From an uncultured Eubacteriales bacterium (lineage in GTDB: Bacteria; Bacillota; Clostridia; Christensenellales; CAG-314): a stretch of 60,477 nucleotides of DNA. The first letter of the stretch is position 1. Each line of letters opens with the position of its first letter. Below, one piece after another: positions 23,752 to 32,542 of the stretch. The notes beneath the pieces were generated by a model. The model made no database searches. It worked only from the letters and a program-made list of their open reading frames with translations, and was not told where the DNA came from. The stretch is from the NCBI GenBank assembly GCA_949289125.1, contig CASEME010000029.1, positions 1-60,477 on the forward strand, given 5' to 3'. A program made the translations under genes and the position numbers.

Positions 23752-24555
23752 ATGGACAACGGCAACATCACATACAAAAACATTGCTGTGCTTGTGGACG
23801 GAGACAACACACAATACAGCAAAATGCAATCGGTGATACAAAAGATATCCACTTACGGCAGAATAGTGGTAAAAAGAGTGTACGGCAATTGGAAGAAGGA
23901 AGGACTGAAAAATTGGGAAAACGAAATAAAAAGCCTTGCCTTCAAAGCACAGCAACAGTTTGACTACGTAACGGACAAAAATGCCACCGACATGGCACTT
24001 ACTATAGATGCAATGGATTTGTTGTACACAGGTACTTACGATGCATTTGTAATAGTATCAAGCGATAGCGACTATACGCCGCTCAATATCCGTCTTAAGG
24101 AAGCAGGTATTTTTGTAATAGGCGTAGGCAAGCAAAATGCGTCTGAGGCGTTCAAGCGTTCGTGCGACGACTTTATTGAGATAGAAAGTTTAGACGATGA
24201 TGACAGTGCTATCAATACACCTGCAGTACAGAAAACTCAAAAACAGAGTAACAGCAAATTGTCTAACAAAAAGGTTGACATAGATAGTGAGCAATCGGAA
24301 ACAACTATGACACCTAACGAATTGCACAGATTGTTGAGAGTGGCAGCAGATACAGAAGCCTATCAGGACGAAGATGGCTTTGTTAATGTCAGTTCTGCAG
24401 GTACATACATAAAACGTGTGCGTCCCGACTTTGATATAAAAAAGTTTGGCTGCAAAAAATTGCCTGAGTTTATCAAAAAGTATGACAATATGTACGAAGT
24501 TAAAAAGTACAAAGGTAAAGGTAAAGTATATATCATAGCGTATAAATGCAAATAA
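23752..24555 (+). CDS. NYN-domain nuclease-like protein with C-terminal OST-HTH/LOTUS domain
   Basis: A 267-residue protein; GAGGAG precedes ATG 23752. Residues about 8-150 form a NYN (PIN-like, metal-dependent RNase) domain. Asp residues sit in the expected places: VLVDGDNTQ (near 17-20), NATDMALTIDAMDL, and VSSDSDYTPL with EAGIFVIGVG after it. A polar Ser/Lys linker leads to a LOTUS/OST-HTH-like domain (about 185-265: ELHRLLRVAADTEAYQDEDG, CKKLPEFIKKYDN), thought to bind RNA. It is probably an RNA-processing or quality-control nuclease. Its target is unknown and it has its own promoter. Confidence 0.85.
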   Translation: MDNGNITYKNIAVLVDGDNTQYSKMQSVIQKISTYGRIVVKRVYGNWKKEGLKNWENEIKSLAFKAQQQFDYVTDKNATDMALTIDAMDLLYTGTYDAFVIVSSDSDYTPLNIRLKEAGIFVIGVGKQNASEAFKRSCDDFIEIESLDDDDSAINTPAVQKTQKQSNSKLSNKKVDIDSEQSETTMTPNELHRLLRVAADTEAYQDEDGFVNVSSAGTYIKRVRPDFDIKKFGCKKLPEFIKKYDNMYEVKKYKGKGKVYIIAYKCK

Positions 24556-24606
24556 CAGAATTACCAATTAGTTAGCAGTTGAAAATAATTTTAACAAGGT
24601 GTTGAA

Positions 24607-25968
24607 ATGAAAGACATAACAATTAGCTCGGTACAAAACTACATACAACAAGCGCAAAAGACGCTCAATATTGAGTACAGACATCAGTATCACCTTATGC
24701 CAACAGTAGGCTGGATGAACGATCCCAACGGACTTATCTACTACAAGGGTAAGTATCATTTGTTTTATCAATACAACCCGTTTGATGCAAAACCTGGTAC
24801 TATGCTATGGGGGCATGCGGTGTCTGATGACCTTGTTACTTTTACCGATTTGCCTGTAGCAATAGTGCCCTCAACACCGCACGTCAGTACATTTTCGGGC
24901 GGTGCAGTGGAAGCGGACGGCAAACTCGTTGCCGTGTACACCGAGCATTACGAACACAACGGCGAGCGTCGCGAGGATATATATGCCTCATATTCGAGTG
25001 ATGGTGTGATGTTTGGCAACAGACAGCTATTGTTTGACAACAGCCGTTTACCCGACAATATCAGCCGTGCAGATTTTCGCGATCCATATCCTGTAAAGTT
25101 CAACGGCAAGTATTATGTGTTTGTTGGTGGCAAGGACCTCAACACCAACAAAGGCGTAATAATTGTATTGTGCGGTGACAAGCTGGACAATCTGGATTAC
25201 AGTTTTACAATAGGCAGTTTTTACGAGTTGGGGGATATGGCAGAGTGCCCTTCTTGGTACAGACAGGACGGACAAGACATCATGTTGGTGTCGGGGTGCA
25301 ACGTCCCACAACGTGGCAATGACTTCAACAATATACATTGCAGTGTGGCAATAGTGGGCAATCTCAATTTTGACAAAGGTACTTTTGACGTTCAATTTAT
25401 CAAAGAGTTGGACAAAGGCGATTGCTTTTATGCGCCTCAGCTAATCAACAACGCAGACAATGCAATTATGATAGGCTGGCAGGAAATGTGGGGCAAACCC
25501 TATCCTACACAGCAAATGGGACACGGTTGGGTAGGTTCGTTCAATATACCTCGCAAATTGACGGTAAAGGACGGAGAGCTTTATACTACGCCTGTGGACG
25601 GTTTGCAACGCTACGCAAAGCCATACAGCGGAAAGGATATACCGCAAAGCAGTATTGTGGACTTGCTATTTGAGGGCGATAGCAAGTTGACTATTGGCAA
25701 TGACAATGGAAGTGTCATTGTCGGTATGGAGCAAGGTAGAGTATATCTTGATAGCACAGCCTCCAACAACGGCAATGGTTGCGTAAGATATACCAACAAT
25801 CAGTACGCAACGTGCAATGTGCGTGTTTTGTTGGACGTAAGCGGTATAGAAGTATTTGTAGACAACGGCAGAGAAGTCATAAGCAGTCGTATGTATATTG
25901 AAGGCAAACTTATGCCCACAGTGCAAGGCAAAGCAAAAATTGTTGCCGTCAATAAGGTGCAATTATGA
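24607..25968 (+). CDS. scrB: Glycoside hydrolase family 32 beta-fructosidase (sucrose / sucrose-6-phosphate hydrolase)
   Basis: A 453-residue cytoplasmic enzyme without signal peptide. Catalytic marks are WMNDPNG (nucleophile Asp39), FRDP (Asp159, transition-state stabiliser) and AECPSW (acid/base Glu213), in a five-blade propeller. A beta-sandwich module follows. It splits sucrose or its 6-phosphate to release fructose. The stop overlaps the start of the fructokinase gene (ATGA at 25965-25968), which completes the pathway. A PTS is not in view, so whether the substrate is phosphorylated is open. Confidence 0.92.
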   Translation: MKDITISSVQNYIQQAQKTLNIEYRHQYHLMPTVGWMNDPNGLIYYKGKYHLFYQYNPFDAKPGTMLWGHAVSDDLVTFTDLPVAIVPSTPHVSTFSGGAVEADGKLVAVYTEHYEHNGERREDIYASYSSDGVMFGNRQLLFDNSRLPDNISRADFRDPYPVKFNGKYYVFVGGKDLNTNKGVIIVLCGDKLDNLDYSFTIGSFYELGDMAECPSWYRQDGQDIMLVSGCNVPQRGNDFNNIHCSVAIVGNLNFDKGTFDVQFIKELDKGDCFYAPQLINNADNAIMIGWQEMWGKPYPTQQMGHGWVGSFNIPRKLTVKDGELYTTPVDGLQRYAKPYSGKDIPQSSIVDLLFEGDSKLTIGNDNGSVIVGMEQGRVYLDSTASNNGNGCVRYTNNQYATCNVRVLLDVSGIEVFVDNGREVISSRMYIEGKLMPTVQGKAKIVAVNKVQL

Positions 25969-26915
25969 GTAAACTGTATAGTATAGGCGAGCTTTTGATA
26001 GACTTTCAGTCCGTTGGCACAGGCAGTCTCAAAGATACAAAGCAATTTGTCAAAAACGCAGGTGGTGCGCCTGCCAATGTGTGTGTACAGGTGTCAAAAC
26101 TTGGCCACAAAGCGTGTTATCTTAGCAAAGTAGGTAAGGACGGCTTTGGTGACTTTTTGATACAAACGCTAAAAGACGAGGGCGTAGACGTAAGCAATAT
26201 ATCGCAGACAGACATTTGCGACACATCGCTTGCTTTTGTCAGCTTTGGCAAAGATGGCGAACGAGAGTTCAGCTTTTACCGCAGAACGGCTGCCGACTTG
26301 GCTTTTACCGAGCAAGATTTTGCAACAATTCGTTTTTGCGCAGGCGATATTTTGGAGTTTGGGAGCGTAGCACTCAAAACAGACGTTGCCAAGTCAACGC
26401 ACAAGTATCTTATTGACAAGGCAATACAAAGCGGCGCACTTGTATGCTTTGATCCCAATTTGCGGTTCAACCTTTGGGAAGACAAAGAGCAGTTGCGTAG
26501 TGTTGTCAACGAGTTTTTGCCCTATGCGCACGTCATTAAGTTGGGTGCGGACGAGTTGCAGTTTATATGCGGTACAGACCAACCCGATATGGCTAAATTG
26601 TTTTGTGGCAATGTGCAGGAGCTGTTGGTGACCGACGGTAGCAGGGGTGCAACACTGTACACCAAAGAGGGCAAGCAGTATAACTGCCGTGGCTACAAGG
26701 TAAAAGCAGTGGATACCACAGGTGCAGGCGACAGCTTTTTTGGTGCGTTTATTGCAGGGCTTTTGGATAGCAATGCAACACCACAAACGCTGTTACATGA
26801 CGACTATCAAACAATGTTAAACTTTGCCTGCAAGTGCGGTGCTTACACAACTACAGGCTACGGCGCAATACCGGCTATGGGCGACCGCCACACTGTGGAA
26901 ACAGCAATAAAGTAG
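25965..26915 (+). CDS. scrK: PfkB-family fructokinase
   Basis: A 316-residue ribokinase-fold sugar kinase. The N-terminal SIGELLIDFQ with the NAGGAPANVCVQVSKLG sugar-binding region and the C-terminal DTTGAGDSFFGAFIAGLL (anion hole, catalytic Asp) are typical. It phosphorylates fructose freed by the upstream GH32 enzyme, feeding glycolysis. Start and stop codons overlap with GH32, indicating coupled translation. Confidence 0.92.
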   Translation: MSKLYSIGELLIDFQSVGTGSLKDTKQFVKNAGGAPANVCVQVSKLGHKACYLSKVGKDGFGDFLIQTLKDEGVDVSNISQTDICDTSLAFVSFGKDGEREFSFYRRTAADLAFTEQDFATIRFCAGDILEFGSVALKTDVAKSTHKYLIDKAIQSGALVCFDPNLRFNLWEDKEQLRSVVNEFLPYAHVIKLGADELQFICGTDQPDMAKLFCGNVQELLVTDGSRGATLYTKEGKQYNCRGYKVKAVDTTGAGDSFFGAFIAGLLDSNATPQTLLHDDYQTMLNFACKCGAYTTTGYGAIPAMGDRHTVETAIK

Positions 26916-26962
26916 TGTGACAAAATTAAGAGTGATATTAGTAGTAAAGGGGTGTGTGCTAA

Positions 26963-27322
26963 ATGTCTATTTGGGGTACAAAAAATACGCATAAAGGCAG
27001 TTTGTCAAAATACATAAAACAGCAGTTTGTCTTTTTGTTGCAAAGAGGGTACAAGCTCACTTGCTATACTCGTTCGGTAGAGGAGGAATACGTATTTGAA
27101 AGCCCAAGGGTTGCTATCAACTTGTGCAAAGTGTGTGACAATATGGGAGTTACCGTTTATGACGCAGACGACGCTTGGCGTGCACACGGAATATCATTGA
27201 ACGACTTGTTGGAGTTGCAACCCCAAGATGACCGCTTGAGCGACCTTTTTCAGCAGACAGACTATTTTGCCGAGCTTGTGCAAAATAACATTGACAAAAT
27301 AGAAAATTATTTTTGCAACTAA
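26963..27322 (+). CDS. Hypothetical protein
   Basis: A 119-residue protein; AAAGGGG precedes ATG 26963. Acidic C-terminal part (DDRLSDLFQQTDYFAELV), no membrane segment, no known motif. It lies 47 bases after fructokinase and could be co-transcribed, but shows no sign of a sugar-related function. Confidence 0.55.
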   Translation: MSIWGTKNTHKGSLSKYIKQQFVFLLQRGYKLTCYTRSVEEEYVFESPRVAINLCKVCDNMGVTVYDADDAWRAHGISLNDLLELQPQDDRLSDLFQQTDYFAELVQNNIDKIENYFCN

Positions 27323-27400
27323 ACGTAAAATGTGTCACATACATTTATACTGACGAAAAAATACCGCACATTACAAATTTTTCATATTAGCAGGTGGCTT

Positions 27401-27703
27401 ATGAACTTTTGTACCAGATGCAATTTGGCAACACAATCGGATACTTGTCCCAAATGCGGTGCACAAAATTTGAGACAAGCGCAGGAGGGCGATTTTTGCT
27501 TTGTGGCAGAGCTTGATTTGCTGTATGCAAAGATGTTGCAAAATACATTGCAACAGCAGTCGGTGCCTTGTGTGTTGCAACCTATGGGTAGCACGGCTAT
27601 TGCTTTGTATTCAATAAGTGCACAAAAAGCACGTATATATGTGCCATATGAGTATTACGATATAGCAATGGAACTAAAAGATACATATTATTCAATAGAT
27701 TAG
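27401..27703 (+). CDS. Small zinc-ribbon protein with DUF2007-like domain
   Basis: A 100-residue protein starting at ATG 27401 (AGGTGG upstream). Two CxxC pairs (CTRC at 3-6, CPKC near 15-18) form a zinc ribbon. The rest (FVAELDLLYAKMLQNTLQQQ, then VYVPYEYYDIAMEL-like end) resembles the DUF2007 putative signal-transducing fold, where a ligand or protein may bind. Function unknown. Confidence 0.6.
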   Translation: MNFCTRCNLATQSDTCPKCGAQNLRQAQEGDFCFVAELDLLYAKMLQNTLQQQSVPCVLQPMGSTAIALYSISAQKARIYVPYEYYDIAMELKDTYYSID

Positions 27704-27740
27704 CAACGCACGTTTGGCCACGTGGTACATTAAGCAAAAC

Positions 27741-27777
27741 AAAAATGCAGGTAGTGTATTCTGCCTGCATTTTTTTG
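27741..27777 (+). terminator. Intrinsic terminator
   Basis: Arms AAAAATGCAGG and CCTGCATTTTT (27764 onward) with a T tract of seven. Confidence 0.85.
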
Positions 27778-27877
27778 TTTGTCTATTACTATCAGTTAAA
27801 ATATAAGTAAGCATAAACAAGAAGTTACCCACAAAAGTAGATACATCGCAATGTCCACACTATGGCTTATCCACTTC

Positions 27878-28468
27878 TTAGTTATCAATGTCGTTGGTAG
27901 CGTTGTTTTCTGTATGTTCAGTTGAATATTGTTGGGCAAGTTTGGCAATCAGTGCACTTTCTTCTTGGTGCATTTTGGCAGTACTTTTATTGGCAATAAG
28001 TAGTGCAATAATCAAAAAAACTAAACAACATACCGACCAAAAAGTATCGGGAAAAATTAGCCCCACAAGTATAGAGCTTACAAGCGTAACAAGATACATA
28101 GAAAAAATTATCAATCTTTGCTTGCAAACATACTTGGCGTATAGTTTGTATAGCGCAAGTGTAAGTTCATGCGCCTTACTGTCTTTGAGGCGTTGTTTTT
28201 GTTCTTTTTCTATTTTTTTGAGGTCGTTACCTGCTATTGATGCGCCAATCACTATGCCTACAGCAAGTATTGCCAAAAATATGGAGCAAGCATATCCGTA
28301 AAGGTTGAGGTCAAAAAATATATTTGTACACAACAGTAGTACTGTCAAAGCACTTACTGCAAAGCTAACTATATCGGTAATTAGTATGCCTTTGTTATAT
28401 TTGGCATGTGCGACTACTGCTTTGTTGTACAAATCTTTGTCGGGAAATAAATATTGTATCGCTTTCAT
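27878..28468 (-). CDS. Membrane protein of unknown function
   Basis: A 196-residue protein; AAAAGGAG precedes its ATG at 28468. Four hydrophobic segments in two pairs (about 28-47, 57-78, 118-138, 143-160) are separated by a basic helical loop (KKIEKEQKQRLKDSKAHE). The end is acidic and Asn-rich (HTENNATNDIDN). No family recognised. The 368-base gap on its upstream side (28469-28836) shows no gene, only the plus-strand promoter at 28763-28791. Confidence 0.6.
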   Translation of the reverse strand: MKAIQYLFPDKDLYNKAVVAHAKYNKGILITDIVSFAVSALTVLLLCTNIFFDLNLYGYACSIFLAILAVGIVIGASIAGNDLKKIEKEQKQRLKDSKAHELTLALYKLYAKYVCKQRLIIFSMYLVTLVSSILVGLIFPDTFWSVCCLVFLIIALLIANKSTAKMHQEESALIAKLAQQYSTEHTENNATNDIDN

Positions 28469-28762
28469 AGCTTCTTTCTCCTTTTGTAACTCAGTATCTT
28501 CCCTTCTTCCTTCAATATTGTTTATCTTATGTGCTACATTCGCGCCTTTTAACTTTAGTTTGACAGTTTCGTTTTGTCGTTGTCATCAATACAGGCACGC
28601 AACCATAATTACTATCATTATCATATAAATTGCGATAAGGGCATTTTATTGAATATATTGTAAATAAAATAAATAAAACAAGTACAAAAGTCAATGGGTA
28701 ATTTGTACTACTTTGACATGGTCACACAAACAGTTAATTTGCCTATTATTTATATTTGGGTA

Positions 28763-28791
28763 TTGACATAGCATTAGTAAAATGATATAAT
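28763..28791 (+). promoter_or_regulatory. Consensus sigma-A promoter
   Basis: TTGACA (28763-28768), a 17-base spacer and TATAAT (28786-28791), 45 bases before ATG 28837. Perfect match to consensus. Confidence 0.85.
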
Positions 28792-28836
28792 AACAAAAAT
28801 AAGGTTGTATAAAATTCATTTATGAGGAGGTAATGT

Positions 28837-29301
28837 ATGACGCGACAACTTGTATTTAGTCAGCTATTGGACAGAGCGTGCGGTACAATGCTAAGGCTTA
28901 ATTGGCTTATCGCGCTACTGTCGCTTATACCGTTGTTGTTTGCCTTGCTTGCTTTAGTGGCAGCGTCAATGGTGGTAGTTTATCTACTTATAATGATGGT
29001 GCTTGTCATTCTTTCTTTTGGCTTGCTGTTGTTGTCCGACCAATTCAGAGCAATGTTCAACGCCGATGGGCTCGAACAAATACAGCCTATGGTCAACGGT
29101 GTAATCAACGCCTACCGTTCTGCAATGCCTGTAATTATTGTGTTGTCGGTAGTGTTTTGTGCACTGTCTATAGCAATAGTTATGCTTCGCAAGCAATCCC
29201 GAGGCAAAACAAGCAGCATTGTATCGGCAACGCTTGCTTTGATAGTGGTAGTAATTGCCGCTTGCATTTATTACGGATATGTAAGGCAGGTGACATTATG
29301 A
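28837..29301 (+). CDS. Small multi-pass membrane protein
   Basis: A 154-residue protein; GAGGAGG precedes ATG 28837. Hydrophobic stretches at about 23-45, 46-68, 97-115 and 128-147 (LIALLSLIPLLFALLALVA, ALIVVVIAACIYYGYV) predict four helices. No domain recognised. Its stop overlaps the start of the next membrane protein (ATGA at 29298-29301), so the two are made together. Confidence 0.65.
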   Translation: MTRQLVFSQLLDRACGTMLRLNWLIALLSLIPLLFALLALVAASMVVVYLLIMMVLVILSFGLLLLSDQFRAMFNADGLEQIQPMVNGVINAYRSAMPVIIVLSVVFCALSIAIVMLRKQSRGKTSSIVSATLALIVVVIAACIYYGYVRQVTL

Positions 29302-29810
29302 GAGTATATTTGATAGATAGATATGACGTGCAAGTATTTCAAAACGACCAACGCCTCAAAGTGTTCAGTGAAAATGGCAGAGAATATGTAGAACCCCAAA
29401 TGGATGCTGACGGCACTGCTCAGTTGCGCTTTGTACGTACGCACGAGCTTTGCGCGCCGTTGTGGTGGCTTAGCGCATTGATATTTTGGATATTGGGCAT
29501 AACAGGGCTTTTTACGCCAAGATATTCTACCTTTTACTATTCGCTTGATTGCACTGTAAGGGTGTCGTCCGATTACAACGGCGTACAGCTAAAGTTTTGC
29601 AAACAGTACAAAAACAACAAGTACAACAACGTCACCGAAGTGTGTGTAGTGGGCGATGGCAGGGCACAGATTGTTAACGGTAGTTATCAGTTCGACGAAA
29701 AAGCAGCCAAACGCCGCAAGACATACAAGTTGCTGTCTTGGCTTATGCGCATAGTGGTTATAGTAGTTGTGGTGATAGTTGTTATATACAGAATTGTGGA
29801 AGGTGGCTAA
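29298..29810 (+). CDS. Membrane protein translated with the preceding gene
   Basis: A 170-residue protein starting at ATG 29298, overlapping the preceding stop. A soluble N-terminal part (RVYLIDRYDVQVFQ) is followed by one helix (LWWLSALIFWILGITGLF), a beta-rich middle and a final helix (MRIVVIVVVVIVVIYRIV). Function unknown; the pair may form a small complex. Confidence 0.6.
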   Translation: MRVYLIDRYDVQVFQNDQRLKVFSENGREYVEPQMDADGTAQLRFVRTHELCAPLWWLSALIFWILGITGLFTPRYSTFYYSLDCTVRVSSDYNGVQLKFCKQYKNNKYNNVTEVCVVGDGRAQIVNGSYQFDEKAAKRRKTYKLLSWLMRIVVIVVVVIVVIYRIVEGG

Positions 29811-29891
29811 TATATGGTACAGCTATGTGCAATGTCCTTTGACGTTCAAAGTGCGATATACGTAGTTGTGCAATAGCTTTTTTCAATCAAC

Positions 29892-29928
29892 AAAAACGGA
29901 TAGTGTTGCGCTATCCGTTTTTTATTTT
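29892..29928. terminator. Intrinsic terminator
   Basis: AAAAACGGATAG (29892-29903) pairs with CTATCCGTTTTT (29911-29922), followed by TATTTTT. Confidence 0.85.
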
Positions 29929-29988
29929 TATCAAAATTTTTTTGCGCTCAATGTTGTGCTTTTTTTGTTAGTTTTTATGTTACACACA

Positions 29989-30016
29989 TTGACATTGTAT
30001 GTATTTATGTTATAAT
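29989..30016 (+). promoter_or_regulatory. Promoter of the GH31 gene
   Basis: TTGACA (29989-29994), a 16-base spacer and TATAAT (30011-30016), about 62 bases before ATG 30078. Confidence 0.75.
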
Positions 30017-30077
30017 TTTTTTTGATGTCAATAGTTGTTGGTTGACAAAAAATATATGTATAACACAGAGGTGTATT

Positions 30078-32432
30078 ATGCAACGTTTTGTGGTAAACAC
30101 AACTTCTACAACAGACTCATCGTGCGTCATAGCGGCAGGCGATTGCAGAGTAAGCGTATTATCCGACCGTCTTATACGTGTGGAAAAAGGTGCTTTTTGC
30201 GACCATGCCACGCAGACAGTGTGGTACAGAGATTTTGACCGTCCGCACTTTTGGTATGACCAACAGGGCAAAACAATCACTGTCAAAACGGACAAATGCG
30301 TATTTGTAGTAGATAGCGGCAAAGGCAAGGTGGTCTCTGTTACGTTGGAAAACGGTGCAGTAGTTACCGACTTCAAAAAAGGTAATCTCAAAGGAACATG
30401 TCGCACATTGGACGGCGTCAATGGCAAAACTGCGCTTCAAGACGGACTGCTATCCTTAAACGGCGCTACAGTTGTGGACGACTCTGCATCACTTATCCTC
30501 AACGGCGACAAAATAGAACAGCGTCCCGACAAAAAACACACCGACTTGTATTACTTTGCATACGGCAATGATTACCGTGCTTGCATTTATGACTTTTACA
30601 GACTTACAGGCTTTACGCCACTAATACCCAAGTACACTTTGGGCAACTGGTGGAGCAGATACAAGGCATACACTCAGGAAGAATACCGTTCGCTCATGCA
30701 ACGCTTTATTGACGAACAAATACCTGTTACCGTTGCTACCATTGATATGGATTGGCATTGGGTGGATGTAATTGAGCGCTTTGGCGAAAAGGCTCGCCCC
30801 GTGCCTACAGACAACGATATAGACAGAGATATTTTCTGCAAATATCTGCCTGGTTGGACAGGATACAGTTGGAATACCGAGCTTTTCCCCGATTACAGAG
30901 AGTTGCTTAATTGGCTGCATGCCAACAACTTTGCAGTTACGCTCAACGTTCACCCCTCGCACGGCGTAAGGTTTTTTGAAGACCAATACAAAGCCGTATG
31001 TGAGACAATGGGCGTTGATCCCTCAACCGAGCAGCCTATTTTATTTAAGTTGGGCGACGAAAAGTTTTTGAAAGCATATTTTGATATACTTCATCACCCA
31101 TACGAAAAAGAAGGCGTAGATTTTTGGTGGCTCGATTGGCAACAGGGCGAAAACAGCGATGTCAAAAACCTTGATCCCCTGTGGGCACTCAATCATTATC
31201 ACTCAATGGACATTGCCAATAGTGGCAAACGTCCGCTTATATTGTCACGCTATGCTGGTCTTGGTAGTCACCGTTATCCGTTGGGCTTTAGCGGCGATAC
31301 CTACACAACGTGGGCAAGTCTCAAATTTCAGCCTTACTTTACCAACAATGCCGCTAATGTCGGTTACAGCTGGTGGAGTCACGACATAGGCGGACACCAA
31401 AAGGGCACTAAGGACGACGAGCTGTATTTGAGATGGATACAGTACGGCGTGTTCAGTCCTATCAACAGACTTCACTCTTGTTCCAACGAGTTTATGGGCA
31501 AAGAGCCTTGGAAAGTTCGCGGATATATAGGAGAGCTTGCAACAAGATACTTGCGTCTGCGTCACCGCCTTGTACCCTATTTGTATTCGTGCAACTATAT
31601 GACGCATACAGAGGGCAGAGCATTGTGCGAGCCGATGTATTATTCTTACAAAGAAGATGCGGCATGCCAATGTCCCAATCAGTATATGTTTGGTACACAG
31701 CTTATGGTGTGTCCTATTACAGACAAGACAGATCCCAAAACTGCGCTTGCTAAGCAAGATTTGTGGGTACCGCAAGGCAGATATACCGACATATTCAACG
31801 GTAGAATTTATCACGGTGGACACTATACTGTGTTCCGTGGTGTAGAGACTTTGCCCGTGCTTGCCCGTGAAGGCGCAATAATACCGTTGTATCACAACGA
31901 CACAACCAACGATTTGTCTTTGAGCCAACCTTTGGATATATGGATATACAGAGGCAACGGCAGTTTTGATATGTACGAAGACGACGGCGTAAGCAACGAT
32001 TATCAACATGGCAAATATTTTATCAGTCATATGAGCGTTGCAGAAAATGGCAATACGCTTACATTTACTATCAACACAGATGGCGACAAGTCCATACTGC
32101 CTGCAACACGCACGCTGTATTTGTGCTTTAGAGATGTACAAAGTGCGCAAGTTACTGTCAATGGCGAACACAAAGGCGATTACAAAGACAGCATAGAAGT
32201 GCAGTGGGACAACGGACAACTTGGAGTTGTATTGACCGATGTAGTGGCACGCACAAACAAGCCTTATCGCGAGGCATGTATAGACCTTATCTCGTCCTAT
32301 CAGACAGAGAGCGAACCAAAAGCTGACGTGTTTAAGGGCGTTATAGACAGTTTGGACAGCGAGCTCAATGTTGAGGACAGATACAAGTTGCCTATACAGG
32401 AGTTGCGCGATTTAGCTAAGCGTCAACAATAG
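30078..32432 (+). CDS. Glycoside hydrolase family 31 alpha-glycosidase
   Basis: A 784-residue cytoplasmic enzyme; ATG 30078 follows AGAGGTG. An N-terminal beta-sandwich (about 1-185) precedes the TIM barrel. There TIDMDWHW (222-228), the nucleophile Asp353 in WWLDWQQ and the acid/base Asp407 in SGDTYTTW are visible. A C-terminal beta domain (VETLPVLAREGAIIPLY, MYEDDG) follows. GH31 covers alpha-glucosidases, alpha-xylosidases and relatives, so the sugar is not certain. There is no signal peptide, so it probably acts on imported oligosaccharides, with the GH3 enzyme next door. Confidence 0.88.
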   Translation: MQRFVVNTTSTTDSSCVIAAGDCRVSVLSDRLIRVEKGAFCDHATQTVWYRDFDRPHFWYDQQGKTITVKTDKCVFVVDSGKGKVVSVTLENGAVVTDFKKGNLKGTCRTLDGVNGKTALQDGLLSLNGATVVDDSASLILNGDKIEQRPDKKHTDLYYFAYGNDYRACIYDFYRLTGFTPLIPKYTLGNWWSRYKAYTQEEYRSLMQRFIDEQIPVTVATIDMDWHWVDVIERFGEKARPVPTDNDIDRDIFCKYLPGWTGYSWNTELFPDYRELLNWLHANNFAVTLNVHPSHGVRFFEDQYKAVCETMGVDPSTEQPILFKLGDEKFLKAYFDILHHPYEKEGVDFWWLDWQQGENSDVKNLDPLWALNHYHSMDIANSGKRPLILSRYAGLGSHRYPLGFSGDTYTTWASLKFQPYFTNNAANVGYSWWSHDIGGHQKGTKDDELYLRWIQYGVFSPINRLHSCSNEFMGKEPWKVRGYIGELATRYLRLRHRLVPYLYSCNYMTHTEGRALCEPMYYSYKEDAACQCPNQYMFGTQLMVCPITDKTDPKTALAKQDLWVPQGRYTDIFNGRIYHGGHYTVFRGVETLPVLAREGAIIPLYHNDTTNDLSLSQPLDIWIYRGNGSFDMYEDDGVSNDYQHGKYFISHMSVAENGNTLTFTINTDGDKSILPATRTLYLCFRDVQSAQVTVNGEHKGDYKDSIEVQWDNGQLGVVLTDVVARTNKPYREACIDLISSYQTESEPKADVFKGVIDSLDSELNVEDRYKLPIQELRDLAKRQQ

Positions 32433-32542
32433 GGGTGTACAAACACTTACAATCACAGTACTACACCTTATGTGCAATGCAAATAGCTAAAAGTTGCACA
32501 TATATGTCAATATTGCAAAACAAACAAATATAGAGGGTAATT

